Positions 41,834 through 50,504 of a DNA stretch of 64,000 nucleotides are shown here, in pieces. The notes under the pieces were generated by a model. That model did not search any database, had not been told where the DNA came from, and saw only the letters and a list, made by a program, of their open reading frames with translations. Position 1 is the stretch's first letter. Each line of letters starts with the position of its first letter. Origin of the DNA: M3007 sp964539805 (GTDB lineage Bacteria; Bacteroidota; Bacteroidia; Chitinophagales; Saprospiraceae). Location of the stretch: NCBI GenBank assembly GCA_964539805.1, contig CAZIKN010000006.1, positions 39,093-103,092 of the forward strand. The letters are read 5' to 3'. The position numbers and the translations under genes were made by a program.

Positions 41834-43191
41834 TGATGAAAATACGCAGCAGATACATCATGTTTATCGCCGTCATCCATACGGCTGCGTTGCTGATGTC
41901 GTATTTTATATTTAAGGAGAACAAGATTGTGTTCCTCATCTCGGAAGCCTTGATTCTGGTGTCGCTGGCTTTTTCCTGGTCCTTGTACAAAAGTTTGATC
42001 CAGCCCATCGAAATGATCTCTGGCGGTGCCGAGGCCATTCGCGACCGCGATTTTTCCGTAAAAATGATCCAAACCGGTGCAGAGGAAATAGATCGCCTGG
42101 TGGAGGTGTACAACCAAATGATAGAACAGTTGCGGAAGGAACGTGTATTACAACAGGAAAAGCATTTTTTTTTAGAAAAACTGCTCCAAACTGCTCCGGT
42201 GGGTACCTTAATCCTGGATTTTGACGGCAAGCTGGAAAGCATGAATCCCAAGGCCGCAGAAGTGTTAGCACTGAAAATGGGCGATGGCCAGCAAAAGCCT
42301 GTTCTGCCCATGGATCATCCTTTCTGGCAACCCATCCAGCTATTGAAGCCCGGTTCGTCCACTATTTTTCAAACCAATAATGCCAAAAAATTCAAGATCA
42401 GCAAAGCCACTTTTATGGATAGGGGTTTTGCACGGGCATTTGTAATTATAGAAGAATTAACCGTGGAGATCTTAGAGGCAGAAAAAAAAGCCTATGGAAA
42501 AGTGATCCGTATGATGGCCCATGAGATCAACAATTCCATAGGGGCGGTCAATTCCATTTTGGATACCGTACGCCAAAATGAACAGGATCAGCTCATGGCT
42601 AAGGCTCTTCAGGTGGCTGTGGAGCGCAATGAACGCCTGAGTCTTTTTATGCGTCGCTTTGCGGATGTAATTCGGCTGCCCGAGCCGCGTCGCGAACCAT
42701 TTGACCTGAATGAGTTGATCCGCAAGACCGCTAACCTGATGGAATACTATGCCGCCCAAAACGGGGTTAAATTTCAACTTGATCTTGATCCAGCACCCTT
42801 GCTTATCCATGCTGATATGCAACAGATGGAACAAGTGCTTATCAATATCATTAAAAATGCTATTGAATCCATTGAAAAAGAAGGAGTGGTCCGTTTTTGT
42901 TCCCAATGCGCACCCCGGCGCCTGCAAATTGTGGACAATGGTCGAGGTATTGCATCGGATGTGGCTCCCTTGCTTTTTTCACCCTTTTATACCAATAAAA
43001 ATGGCGGTCAGGGCGTAGGGCTGACCCTCATTCGAGAAATATTGAGCCAGCATCAATTTGAGTTTTCCCTGCAAACCAAAGCAAACGGGGAGACGGTTTT
43101 TGAGATTGAAATGGAGCATAACAAGCATCATCAAACCATAAAATTCCAATCAAGTGCTAACGCAAGCGGGCAAAATCCTCATTCCGGGTAA
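41830..43191 (+). CDS. Sensor histidine kinase
   Basis: 453 aa. Two membrane helices close together near the N-terminus (YIMFIAVIHTAALLMSYFIF; VFLISEALILVSLAFSWSLY) with only a few residues between, so there is hardly any periplasmic sensor; a HAMP-like linker (LIQPIEMISGGAEAI) and a PAS-like segment (about 110-205) follow. H-box MMAHEINNSIGAVNSI, N-box LINIIKNAIESIEKEG, G-boxes DNGRGIASDV and NGGQGVGLTL. Signal may be sensed in the membrane, perhaps from the neighbouring permeases. Overlaps the next, convergent gene by 35 bp at the 3' end. Confidence 0.9.
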   Translation: MMMKIRSRYIMFIAVIHTAALLMSYFIFKENKIVFLISEALILVSLAFSWSLYKSLIQPIEMISGGAEAIRDRDFSVKMIQTGAEEIDRLVEVYNQMIEQLRKERVLQQEKHFFLEKLLQTAPVGTLILDFDGKLESMNPKAAEVLALKMGDGQQKPVLPMDHPFWQPIQLLKPGSSTIFQTNNAKKFKISKATFMDRGFARAFVIIEELTVEILEAEKKAYGKVIRMMAHEINNSIGAVNSILDTVRQNEQDQLMAKALQVAVERNERLSLFMRRFADVIRLPEPRREPFDLNELIRKTANLMEYYAAQNGVKFQLDLDPAPLLIHADMQQMEQVLINIIKNAIESIEKEGVVRFCSQCAPRRLQIVDNGRGIASDVAPLLFSPFYTNKNGGQGVGLTLIREILSQHQFEFSLQTKANGETVFEIEMEHNKHHQTIKFQSSANASGQNPHSG

Positions 43192-43777
43192 AATATTCCA
43201 AGCCCAGTATCCATACCATCTGAAAAATGTGGGTGATCTTTTGCACCAAGGGCATATAGGCTAATCCGGTTCTGGTGCTGTACATGTAAGTTGCTGCGTA
43301 AAAACCAGCCAAAAACACCACAGACAAGGGTTTGAAAAGGCTAAGCGGGGACTTAAAGAGGACTATCATCACATAAAAAAATACGAGCAAATTAAGGCAA
43401 ATGCTACACATTACCGATAAATCATGTAGTGAAGGGATGGCGCCCAGAGCCGTCAGCAAGATCAAAAGCAGTCCACCGTATTGGATGACAAGTGAATATT
43501 CTTTTTTGCCCACTTTACGCGCAAATCGGACAAAAGCCAAGCCTGTGCTTAATCCCATCAGTATCACACCGACCACGGCAAGTGGCCGAGCCCGATTATC
43601 TGCTCCGTTTACCGCTTGGTAGTCCAGCATGTCACTAATATAGTTCTCTGTCCAGTGAAACCCTACGGACTGACTGTCCTTTGGACTGCCACCCGGGTAT
43701 AAGAAGGAAGCTGCTATCAGGCATAAAACAGACAGGCTCATCCCCATCAAAACAAGATGCTTTTGCATATTCAACAA
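43157..43777 (-). CDS. Membrane protein of unknown function (DUF998-like)
   Basis: 206 aa with about six transmembrane segments (LVLMGMSLSVLCLIAASFLY first). A conserved-looking soluble patch HWTENYISDMLDYQAVNGAD follows the first helix, and SLHDLSVMCSICL sits in a later one; the FHWTENYISDM-type loop recalls DUF998 membrane proteins. No catalytic call. Its 3' end overlaps the 3' end of the histidine kinase gene by 35 bp on the opposite strand. Confidence 0.65.
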   Translation of the reverse strand: MLNMQKHLVLMGMSLSVLCLIAASFLYPGGSPKDSQSVGFHWTENYISDMLDYQAVNGADNRARPLAVVGVILMGLSTGLAFVRFARKVGKKEYSLVIQYGGLLLILLTALGAIPSLHDLSVMCSICLNLLVFFYVMIVLFKSPLSLFKPLSVVFLAGFYAATYMYSTRTGLAYMPLVQKITHIFQMVWILGLEYFTRNEDFARLR

Positions 43778-43925
43778 TTTTAAAGGCGCAAGGAATTAAC
43801 TTTTGAAAACGCAATACGATTTATTGGCTGAACAGGGCCTTGGCTTCTATCAAATACGGAATTTGAAATAAAAAAGACCGTTTGACAACCCGTTTTACAG
43901 TTGAATCTCTTGCCATGCTGAAATT

Positions 43926-45236
43926 TCAAAAATAACTCATGGCCCCTTTTACCGTATCCCGCATGGCCATAAGATTGGCTGCCTGAGGCTGCCCAAGGGC
44001 CTTCCGCGCGAGCAGGTAGCGATCCGCAATATCCAGGTAAATAATGGAAAACCAGGCAAATACAGGTAGGCTGAGCGCAGCCATAATCCATACAATATTC
44101 CAGCTAAAAAGACTGATGATCAGCCATAGGGCATAATAAAGGGTGCCCGCAAGGGTACAAACACCAAAAAGAACGCTGCTGAAAAATTCCTTCTTTTTTA
44201 CCTTGCTGTTGGCTACCCAATACCCTAATCGCCGAATGGGCCATTGGGTTATCCAGCCATACAAAAAAGGTAAGAAACCGAGCACCAAAAACAACAGGCG
44301 TCTGATGCTACCATGCAGGTGGCGATTGTACAATGCATCATCATCCAAGCCATGCTGGGCCAATTGGGCAAAATATACCTCGTGCAGGGTGCGCAAGGCT
44401 GCTTTTTCTGTGCCGTCCAGCTTGTTGATATGATCCAGGATAGCCTTTTCCGCGGCAAATCGGTCGGTATTGTACTGTACTGACGGAAACCAAGGTTCCT
44501 GATTTTCGGAGGCATACATGGCCAAACATTGGCTGCCAAGTTCCTCATCGGCTTCGTCATCCAAGTGGTAGCACACTTTTTTCAGGGCGTTTTCAATATC
44601 CAGGCACATTTTCTGAACCGCAGCATTGGCATTTTCTTGATACAAGGCCCAATAATCTTTTACCCACAGGGGGTCGCCCACAGTGAAGCGCCCTTCCTCG
44701 CGCGCGCGATCGCCATAACGGTAGGCACAACCCACTGGAAATACCTGCAAGTCCTCCAATCGGTACTGTTCGTAAGTTCCAAAAGCAATGTTGGCCAAGC
44801 CTTTTTTGATGGGCCGCACCCGTTTCTCCCAGTGGTGCTCGCCTTCCACATAAATGGTGACGATGCGGCCATCCCTGAGTTTATTCTTGCACCAATCAAA
44901 CACCTCCGCATTGCGGTCGCGGCCGGTATAGCCATCGCGCATGCGGAACACCGGGAACATATTGGTGCTTTCCAACAATTTTCGGAAAAAGGGTTTTCGG
45001 AAAATGTCGCCGCGCGTCATGTTATAAATGGGGCCTTCCATAAAAGTGCAAATGGGCAGCGGATCAATAAAGGCCGTTGGATGGTTGACGGCCAATAGTA
45101 CAGGTTTGGCAACGGGTACTTTTTTGAAGCCATTGATGTGCAGGCTGCGAAAAAAAACTTTGAGGCCCCATTTGGCCGGTGTATGCATGGTATTGTACAC
45201 CATGCCCTGGCTGAGGTGAACGTAACGATAATTCAT
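43926..45236 (-). CDS. Glycerol-3-phosphate/lysophospholipid acyltransferase-like protein
   Basis: 436 aa from the ATG at 45236 (MNYRYVHLSQ). A PlsC-type domain covers the first 230 residues: NHPTAFIDPLPICTF (the H-x5-D spacing of the Gat1/Gpt2-like branch), a later FRMRDGYTG region (block II-like) and VEGEHHWEKRVRPIKKG (block III-like). After a helical middle (about 230-310) come four membrane helices at the C-terminus. It should acylate a glycerol-phosphate or lysophospholipid at the inner membrane. The start lies 38 bp from the miaA start, head to head. Confidence 0.8.
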   Translation of the reverse strand: MNYRYVHLSQGMVYNTMHTPAKWGLKVFFRSLHINGFKKVPVAKPVLLAVNHPTAFIDPLPICTFMEGPIYNMTRGDIFRKPFFRKLLESTNMFPVFRMRDGYTGRDRNAEVFDWCKNKLRDGRIVTIYVEGEHHWEKRVRPIKKGLANIAFGTYEQYRLEDLQVFPVGCAYRYGDRAREEGRFTVGDPLWVKDYWALYQENANAAVQKMCLDIENALKKVCYHLDDEADEELGSQCLAMYASENQEPWFPSVQYNTDRFAAEKAILDHINKLDGTEKAALRTLHEVYFAQLAQHGLDDDALYNRHLHGSIRRLLFLVLGFLPFLYGWITQWPIRRLGYWVANSKVKKKEFFSSVLFGVCTLAGTLYYALWLIISLFSWNIVWIMAALSLPVFAWFSIIYLDIADRYLLARKALGQPQAANLMAMRDTVKGAMSYF

Positions 45237-45260
45237 GCGGGCAAATGTCGGAAACCCAAA

Positions 45261-45268
45261 TAACTTTG
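45261..45268 (+). promoter_or_regulatory. Candidate -7 element TAACTTTG of miaA
   Basis: Exact TAnnTTTG match 7 bp before ATG 45275; the transcript would be leaderless or nearly so. This box is the reason for preferring ATG 45275 over ATG 45245. Confidence 0.4.
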
Positions 45269-45274
45269 CAGCGT

Positions 45275-46123
45275 ATGTCAGGCACAGAAAAAACATTGAT
45301 CGTCATCGGTGGCGCTACAGCCACTGGCAAAACGGCCTACGCCATTCAACTGGCACAATCCCTCGATACGGAAATATTAAGTGCGGACAGCAGGCAGTTT
45401 TACCGCGAGATGAGCATCGGAACGGCTAAACCCAATGCTGCCGAATTGGCAGCAGCCAAACATCATTTCATTGATTGTCTGAGTGTTATGGACGATTATA
45501 GCGTGGGCGATTACGAGCGGGATGCCTTGCTTGTGTTGGAGGATATTTTTAGAAAAAAAAATACTGCCATCTTGGTTGGCGGCTCCGGTTTGTACCTAAG
45601 GGCCGTATGCAACGGATTAGATGAATTTCCGGAAGTAAAGGAAGAAAGTAAAAAAAAGATACAAGAGGGGGAGGCCGAAGGAGGCCTTCTATGGCTGCAA
45701 ACAGAACTGGCGCGTTTGGATCCAGACTATTTTAACTCGGTTGACCAGCAAAACCCCGCACGTCTGCGGCGCGCATTAGAGGTGTGCGTGGAGAGTCGCC
45801 AGCCATATTCCACTTTCCTCAAACAAAGCAAAAAAGAGCGGTCATTTCGCTGCGACTTCCGCCTCCTGGAGCTGCCGCGCCCCGAACTATATGCCCGTAT
45901 TGATGCCCGTGTGGAGGCTATGATCACAGCCGGCCTGGAGGAGGAGGCGCGTGCTTTGTGGCCCCGGCGTCAGCGCCCCGCACTGCGCACCGTTGGTTAC
46001 GAGGAGTTTTTTGATTTTTTTGAAGGGCGTATTTCCCGCGAGGAAGCCATTGACAAAATAAAACAACACTCGAGGAATTACGCTAAACGCCAGGCAACGT
46101 GGTTTAGGAAATATTTTGGATAA
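45275..46123 (+). CDS. miaA: tRNA dimethylallyltransferase MiaA
   Basis: 282 aa from ATG 45275 (MSGTEKTLIVIGGATATGKT); an in-frame ATG at 45245 would add ten residues. P-loop GGATATGKTAYAIQ has Ala where most have Pro. DSRQFYREMSIGTAKPNAAE is the MiaA substrate-binding signature and VGGSGLYLRAVCNGLDEFP is also diagnostic; the C-terminus RTVGYEEFFDFFEG and NYAKRQATWFRKY completes the family pattern. It adds an isopentenyl group to A37 of tRNAs reading UNN codons. Stop is 4 bp from the stop of the convergent flippase. Confidence 0.95.
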   Translation: MSGTEKTLIVIGGATATGKTAYAIQLAQSLDTEILSADSRQFYREMSIGTAKPNAAELAAAKHHFIDCLSVMDDYSVGDYERDALLVLEDIFRKKNTAILVGGSGLYLRAVCNGLDEFPEVKEESKKKIQEGEAEGGLLWLQTELARLDPDYFNSVDQQNPARLRRALEVCVESRQPYSTFLKQSKKERSFRCDFRLLELPRPELYARIDARVEAMITAGLEEEARALWPRRQRPALRTVGYEEFFDFFEGRISREEAIDKIKQHSRNYAKRQATWFRKYFG

Positions 46124-46127
46124 TGCC

Positions 46128-47573
46128 TTATTTTATGATCATTTTGACCTCTGATATGATATTTTTCCTGATGATCAACAATGCCGCTGCATAAACAGCA
46201 CAGCCTGTGCCGAGAAATACCAAAAATGCAAAAATGTTTACCGCAATTAGGTGGGCAAGCAGGTAAGCCATACCAAATGCGCACATCCCCAGCGCCATTT
46301 CAGGAGCAAAATAAGGCAACAATTCCACCGCTTTGGTGTGAATCAGCGGCTTCACGGCATACAGGTATGATACCATAGTTATTATAATATTAAAAATAAG
46401 CAAGGAGGCTAATGCGCCCAACATATCAAATCTGGCGCCGATATGGATGGCCACATACCCACCCACAAGGGCAAGGATTTGAAGGGTCAATGCCTTGTCT
46501 GCCCTCCCTTTGGCCAAAATAACATGACCAAATGGGTTAATCATAGCCCTGATCAGAAAGGCCAAGGCTAACATACGGAAAGGCAAAATACCATCAGGCA
46601 CATATTTGCTGCCAAAAAGCACGGGTACGATCAGATCTGCCCCAATTGCACAGCTGATATAAATAGGCGCATTGATGGTTGCCACTAATTGTATGCCCCT
46701 GTAGGCTATGTTTTTTAAGCGGGGTAAATCATTTTGCACCTGTGCCATCACCGGGTACATTACCTTGGTCACAATGGGGTTGATAAAAAACCAGGGCTGG
46801 ATCAAAAGCCTTTTGACAACTTCGTAAACACCTGAATGCTCTGGCAGCCAAATTTTTGTGATGACAATGGTGTCAATATTGACCGCAAAATATGCGATCA
46901 TTTTTTCTGTGGACTGATAAAAGGCAAAGGATGCAAAGGGCCTCACTTCCTCCCAGACAAAACACCAGCGCGGAAGATGCTGCCGGATGCCCGTAACCAA
47001 CAACAGCATCGTGCTGCAAAGCGATTTGGCTACCGCCCCATATACCAGCGACAAGGCACCCTGTCCGCGCAGTGCAAAAATCAAAGAAGTGGCAAAACCT
47101 GCGAAAAAAGACAATATTTCAATAGCGGCCAGCAATCTGAACCGCAGTTGCTTTTGCAGCAGCGACTGGTACTGAATCGCAAATCCGCTCAACAGAAAAA
47201 CCGGGGTGATGCCGCGCAGCAGGCCAACCAAGGTACTTGATTCCAAATTGGGAAACTGTTGTGCCACTAAAGGAGCGATCAACCACAGGAAAGCGGATAA
47301 GGACAGGCCCATGCCCACGTTGATCCAGTAAAACGAGCTCAATTTTTCTTGGGAAAGTTGTTTTTCCCGGAGTATGGCGTTGCTGAAGCCCATATCAATC
47401 AACTGAACAGACAAGCCAAGCGCTACATTGACAATGGCCATAAGGCCGAAATCCTGGATGGACAGCAGCCTTGGGAACAATAGCGTCTGAACCAGACCGC
47501 CTGCCGTTAAGAACACCGCCGAAATGGTGGTCCACCGTATGCCGCGAAGCGCCTTTTGTTTTAACTCGCTCAA
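46128..47573 (-). CDS. Polysaccharide/lipid-linked oligosaccharide flippase (Wzx-like, MOP superfamily)
   Basis: 481 aa with 12-14 predicted membrane helices. Opens LKQKALRGIRWTTISAVFLT and LVQTLLFPRLLSIQDFGLMA, the normal beginning of oligosaccharide flippases, with the middle word PIVTKVMYPVMAQVQNDLPR typical of the WcaJ/TuaB-type subgroup. It would move lipid-linked sugar units across the inner membrane. No glycosyltransferase cluster surrounds it in this window, so the glycan is unknown. Ends 4 bp from miaA. Confidence 0.85.
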   Translation of the reverse strand: MSELKQKALRGIRWTTISAVFLTAGGLVQTLLFPRLLSIQDFGLMAIVNVALGLSVQLIDMGFSNAILREKQLSQEKLSSFYWINVGMGLSLSAFLWLIAPLVAQQFPNLESSTLVGLLRGITPVFLLSGFAIQYQSLLQKQLRFRLLAAIEILSFFAGFATSLIFALRGQGALSLVYGAVAKSLCSTMLLLVTGIRQHLPRWCFVWEEVRPFASFAFYQSTEKMIAYFAVNIDTIVITKIWLPEHSGVYEVVKRLLIQPWFFINPIVTKVMYPVMAQVQNDLPRLKNIAYRGIQLVATINAPIYISCAIGADLIVPVLFGSKYVPDGILPFRMLALAFLIRAMINPFGHVILAKGRADKALTLQILALVGGYVAIHIGARFDMLGALASLLIFNIIITMVSYLYAVKPLIHTKAVELLPYFAPEMALGMCAFGMAYLLAHLIAVNIFAFLVFLGTGCAVYAAALLIIRKNIISEVKMIIK

Positions 47574-47687
47574 AATGGAAACAGGGGCTGCGCCCCTTGA
47601 TTAGGTTTAGGTATTTGCCCTATATCAAAGGGCCTTAATAATTGCAATAAGCCTTAGAGAGCTTGTCTGTAAAACGATCCATCAGCC

Positions 47688-49406
47688 TTACACTGTAATT
47701 TCGGACGCAATCTCGTCCAAGCGTTTGGCCAAGGCTTCGTGCCTGGCGTAAAAGTCGCGGATCTGGCCCTCTTCATTGGACAGCAGGGCCTCTAAGTCGT
47801 TGAAGTTTTCACCGATACGGCCTTTTACGGTGCGCACATAGCCGCTGAGCTTGCTTTCCAAAGCCTCTTTCATGCGGTCGCGGCCACTGCTGATTTCCTG
47901 CTGATAGCCCTGTACTAATTTGCGGCGCTGCACGCCGGCGCTGATACCGGCAAATAAAAATCCAACTCCGGTGAGCACCCCGCCTGTGATGTCCAAAACC
48001 GTTAATTTGGTAGCACCAGCCAGGATCATACCGATCACGGCGGCACCACTTCCGGCAGCGATATTGGGCGAAATATTGGCGTTTTCCGGGAAAAGGCGTG
48101 CATCCTCAAAATTCTCGGAGCGCGACATAAAACGGCCAAAAGCCTCTTGCAATTCGCGCAGTACAGCGGCGCGTTTTTCCGAGATGTGTTCAAAGATATA
48201 ACTGTCGCTTTTTACCACGGTGTTGCTGCCCTTTATCTTCAGGTCAATCATCTTGGCCATTTGTTGCACACTGTCGGCAAGATCCACCACACCGTCATTG
48301 AGTTTGGTGCGCAGTTCGGCATTGAGTTTGAGTTCCAATTTTTTGCTCAGTTCGTCCAACCAGTCTTTGATGGAGGCCAGTTTGCTGAAAATGCCCAAGA
48401 AAGAGCGCTTGAGCATGGATGGGAAGGACAGTCCATCAGAGAGTTCCTGGCCTATGCCCAAGGTAATACGGTCATAGCCGTTGAGCAGGTTTTCAATGAG
48501 TTGCGCAACCTGGTGGTTTGATTTTTGTTCCTGATTGTCAAGGGTTTGCCGTATGTCAAGCATAAAATCAACATCGGCTTTGTATTGCTGCTGGCGGATG
48601 TCCAAGTCCTGTTGTATGCGCTCTAAGATGTTTCGTGAGGTTTGGATGTTGTTTTGCAGTTTTAGGGCCGCTCCGCGCCCGCCCGTCACATGTGTGCGCA
48701 CATAGTCGCGCACTTGAGAGAAGCCGCTTTGGTCATAACGCCCTTCCAATTCATTTTTAGCACTCACGGCAAAAATGACCGGCTCTCTAAGGCCCTTTTT
48801 GACGGCAAAATCATAAAGGCCCTTGGCGTTTACCTCAAGGTCCTCGGGTGGCAGCAGGTCTTTTTGTTGCAGGATAAAAATGATTTTTTTGTGCCAATCC
48901 TGATGGATAAAATCAAAAAAATCCCAGGACGATTGGCGGTAAGGATTTTTGGCCTCAAAAACAAAAATGACTAAGTCGCTGGCTGGGATAAAGTTTTCGG
49001 TTATTTCCTGGTGGCGCTCCACGATGCTGTTGGTTCCGGGCGTATCCACTATGGCTATGTCCTGGAGGATATCCACGGGCAGCATAATTTTTTTGAGGTA
49101 GGGGTTGACCACCACTGTTTCCTCTTTTTCCCCGTAAAGGATCTGCTGAATGGTGTCCGTCATGGGTTGAGGAGCCACTTTGCAAATTTCTTTGCCTGCA
49201 TCCAAAAGGGCATTGACAAAGCTGCTTTTCCCAGCCTTTACCTCTCCGACGATCACGAACATAAAGGGTTCGTTCATTCTGTTGCGCAATTCGCCGACGG
49301 TTACGGCCAATTCTTTGTGCCCTATGTCATGGCTTAGGTGCTGAAGGTCTTTGACTACCTCTTCGGCTTTGGCGCGCAGGGCGAGGGTGCGTTGGTTGAT
49401 GATCAT
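47688..49406 (-). CDS. Dynamin-family GTPase
   Basis: 572 aa. G1 P-loop VGEVKAGKSSFVNALL at about residues 53-68, switch I Thr in PMTDTIQQIL, G3 DTPGTNSIVE, and a degenerate G4 (QQKDLLPPED). The rest is long helical stalk-like sequence with a hydrophobic double segment around 445-490 (GSGAAVIGMILAGATKLTVL, GGVLTGVGFLFAGISAGVQ) fit for membrane insertion. Bacterial dynamin-like proteins remodel or protect membranes, and some act in phage defence; many come in pairs, but no partner is adjacent. FolD is 53 bp upstream. Confidence 0.88.
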   Translation of the reverse strand: MIINQRTLALRAKAEEVVKDLQHLSHDIGHKELAVTVGELRNRMNEPFMFVIVGEVKAGKSSFVNALLDAGKEICKVAPQPMTDTIQQILYGEKEETVVVNPYLKKIMLPVDILQDIAIVDTPGTNSIVERHQEITENFIPASDLVIFVFEAKNPYRQSSWDFFDFIHQDWHKKIIFILQQKDLLPPEDLEVNAKGLYDFAVKKGLREPVIFAVSAKNELEGRYDQSGFSQVRDYVRTHVTGGRGAALKLQNNIQTSRNILERIQQDLDIRQQQYKADVDFMLDIRQTLDNQEQKSNHQVAQLIENLLNGYDRITLGIGQELSDGLSFPSMLKRSFLGIFSKLASIKDWLDELSKKLELKLNAELRTKLNDGVVDLADSVQQMAKMIDLKIKGSNTVVKSDSYIFEHISEKRAAVLRELQEAFGRFMSRSENFEDARLFPENANISPNIAAGSGAAVIGMILAGATKLTVLDITGGVLTGVGFLFAGISAGVQRRKLVQGYQQEISSGRDRMKEALESKLSGYVRTVKGRIGENFNDLEALLSNEEGQIRDFYARHEALAKRLDEIASEITV

Positions 49407-49459
49407 AATGCGGATACTTTATTGGGGCAGTTTTTAAGGTTATAACAGCTCATAGCTAT

Positions 49460-50338
49460 TTAAAACAAAGAGCCTTTGGCTGCTTTTAGGGTATTGATCA
49501 TCAAGGCGGTTACGGTCATGAGGCCAACGCCTCCCGGCACGGGCGTAATATGGCTGCAATGGGGCGCAACGGCTTCAAAATCAACGTCTCCAACCAAGCG
49601 GAACCCTGATTTTTTACTGTCATCTGCTATGCGATTGATGCCCACGTCAATAACTACGGCGCCCTCTTTGACCCAGTCGCCTTTGATAAAATTGGGAATG
49701 CCAATGGCTGCTACAATAATGTCCGCGCGGCGCACTTCGGCTGGCAGGTCTGCGGTGCGTGAATGCGTGAGGGTGACGGTGCAATCGCCCGGATAACCCT
49801 TGCGTGACAGGAGTATGCTGATGGGTGTGCCCACGATGTTGCTACGGCCAACTACCACACAGTGTTTGCCTGCCGTTTCTATGTTGTAACGGCGCAGCAT
49901 TTCCACGATACCATAAGGCGTGGCGGGGAGGAAAGCAGGCAGGCCCTGCGCCATTCGGCCAAAATTAACGGGGTGAAAGCCGTCCACATCCTTGCGGTAG
50001 TCAACGGCAAGGGTTATTTTTTCTTCGTTTATATGCTTGGGCAGGGGCAGTTGCACGATAAAGCCATCCACATCGGGGTCATTGTTGAGCTGTTGCACAA
50101 TTTCGAGCAGTTCATTTTCCGTAATATCGGCCTCGCGACGGATCAGACTGCTTTTGAAGCCGACTTGTTCACAGGAGCGTATTTTGCTGTTGACATATAC
50201 CTGACTTGCGGGGTTTTCACCGATCAGTACTGCTGCCAGATGGGGCCGCTTTTGGCCTTGTTGCACCATTTGTTCCACTTCGGCGGCTAATTCAGCCTTT
50301 ATGTTGTTGGACAATAGTTGTCCGTCCAATATTTGCAT
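49460..50338 (-). CDS. folD: Bifunctional methylenetetrahydrofolate dehydrogenase/cyclohydrolase FolD
   Basis: 292 aa. Opens MQILDGQLLSNNIKAEL; the catalytic Tyr/Lys region is YVNSKIRSCEQVGFKS, then DGFIVQLPLPKHINEEKI, VDGFHPVNFGRM, VVGRSNIVGTPISILL (NADP fold) and the C-terminal PVPGGVGLMTVTALM. It interconverts 5,10-methylene- and 10-formyl-THF, the one-carbon donor used in purine synthesis (purQ is in the window). A TACCTTTG box lies 35 bp upstream. Confidence 0.97.
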   Translation of the reverse strand: MQILDGQLLSNNIKAELAAEVEQMVQQGQKRPHLAAVLIGENPASQVYVNSKIRSCEQVGFKSSLIRREADITENELLEIVQQLNNDPDVDGFIVQLPLPKHINEEKITLAVDYRKDVDGFHPVNFGRMAQGLPAFLPATPYGIVEMLRRYNIETAGKHCVVVGRSNIVGTPISILLSRKGYPGDCTVTLTHSRTADLPAEVRRADIIVAAIGIPNFIKGDWVKEGAVVIDVGINRIADDSKKSGFRLVGDVDFEAVAPHCSHITPVPGGVGLMTVTALMINTLKAAKGSLF

Positions 50339-50372
50339 GATGTTATCAGGATGTATTTGATATGCTTTGGCA

Positions 50373-50380
50373 CAAAGGTA
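50373..50380 (-). promoter_or_regulatory. Candidate -7 element TACCTTTG of folD
   Basis: Plus-strand CAAAGGTA; 20 bp further upstream on the minus strand is TCTG, three of four bases of the -33 TTTG. Confidence 0.5.
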
Positions 50381-50461
50381 GATTTTTATCCTTACTTAAC
50401 AGAAAGTTGCTTTGCTTTGCGTCCGTTTTTATCGTCAACGCAAAGTGGTTTTGCGCCTACT

Positions 50462-50501
50462 TGCGTCCGTACATCTTTAAAAATCACTTAAATCCGGGTA
50501 T
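50462..50501 (+). repeat. Dispersed repeat, copy d (partial)
   Basis: CATCTTTAAAAATCACTTAA followed by ATCCGGGTATA, ending 4 bp before the ATG of the first metalloprotease. Confidence 0.7.
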
Positions 50502-50504
50502 ATT

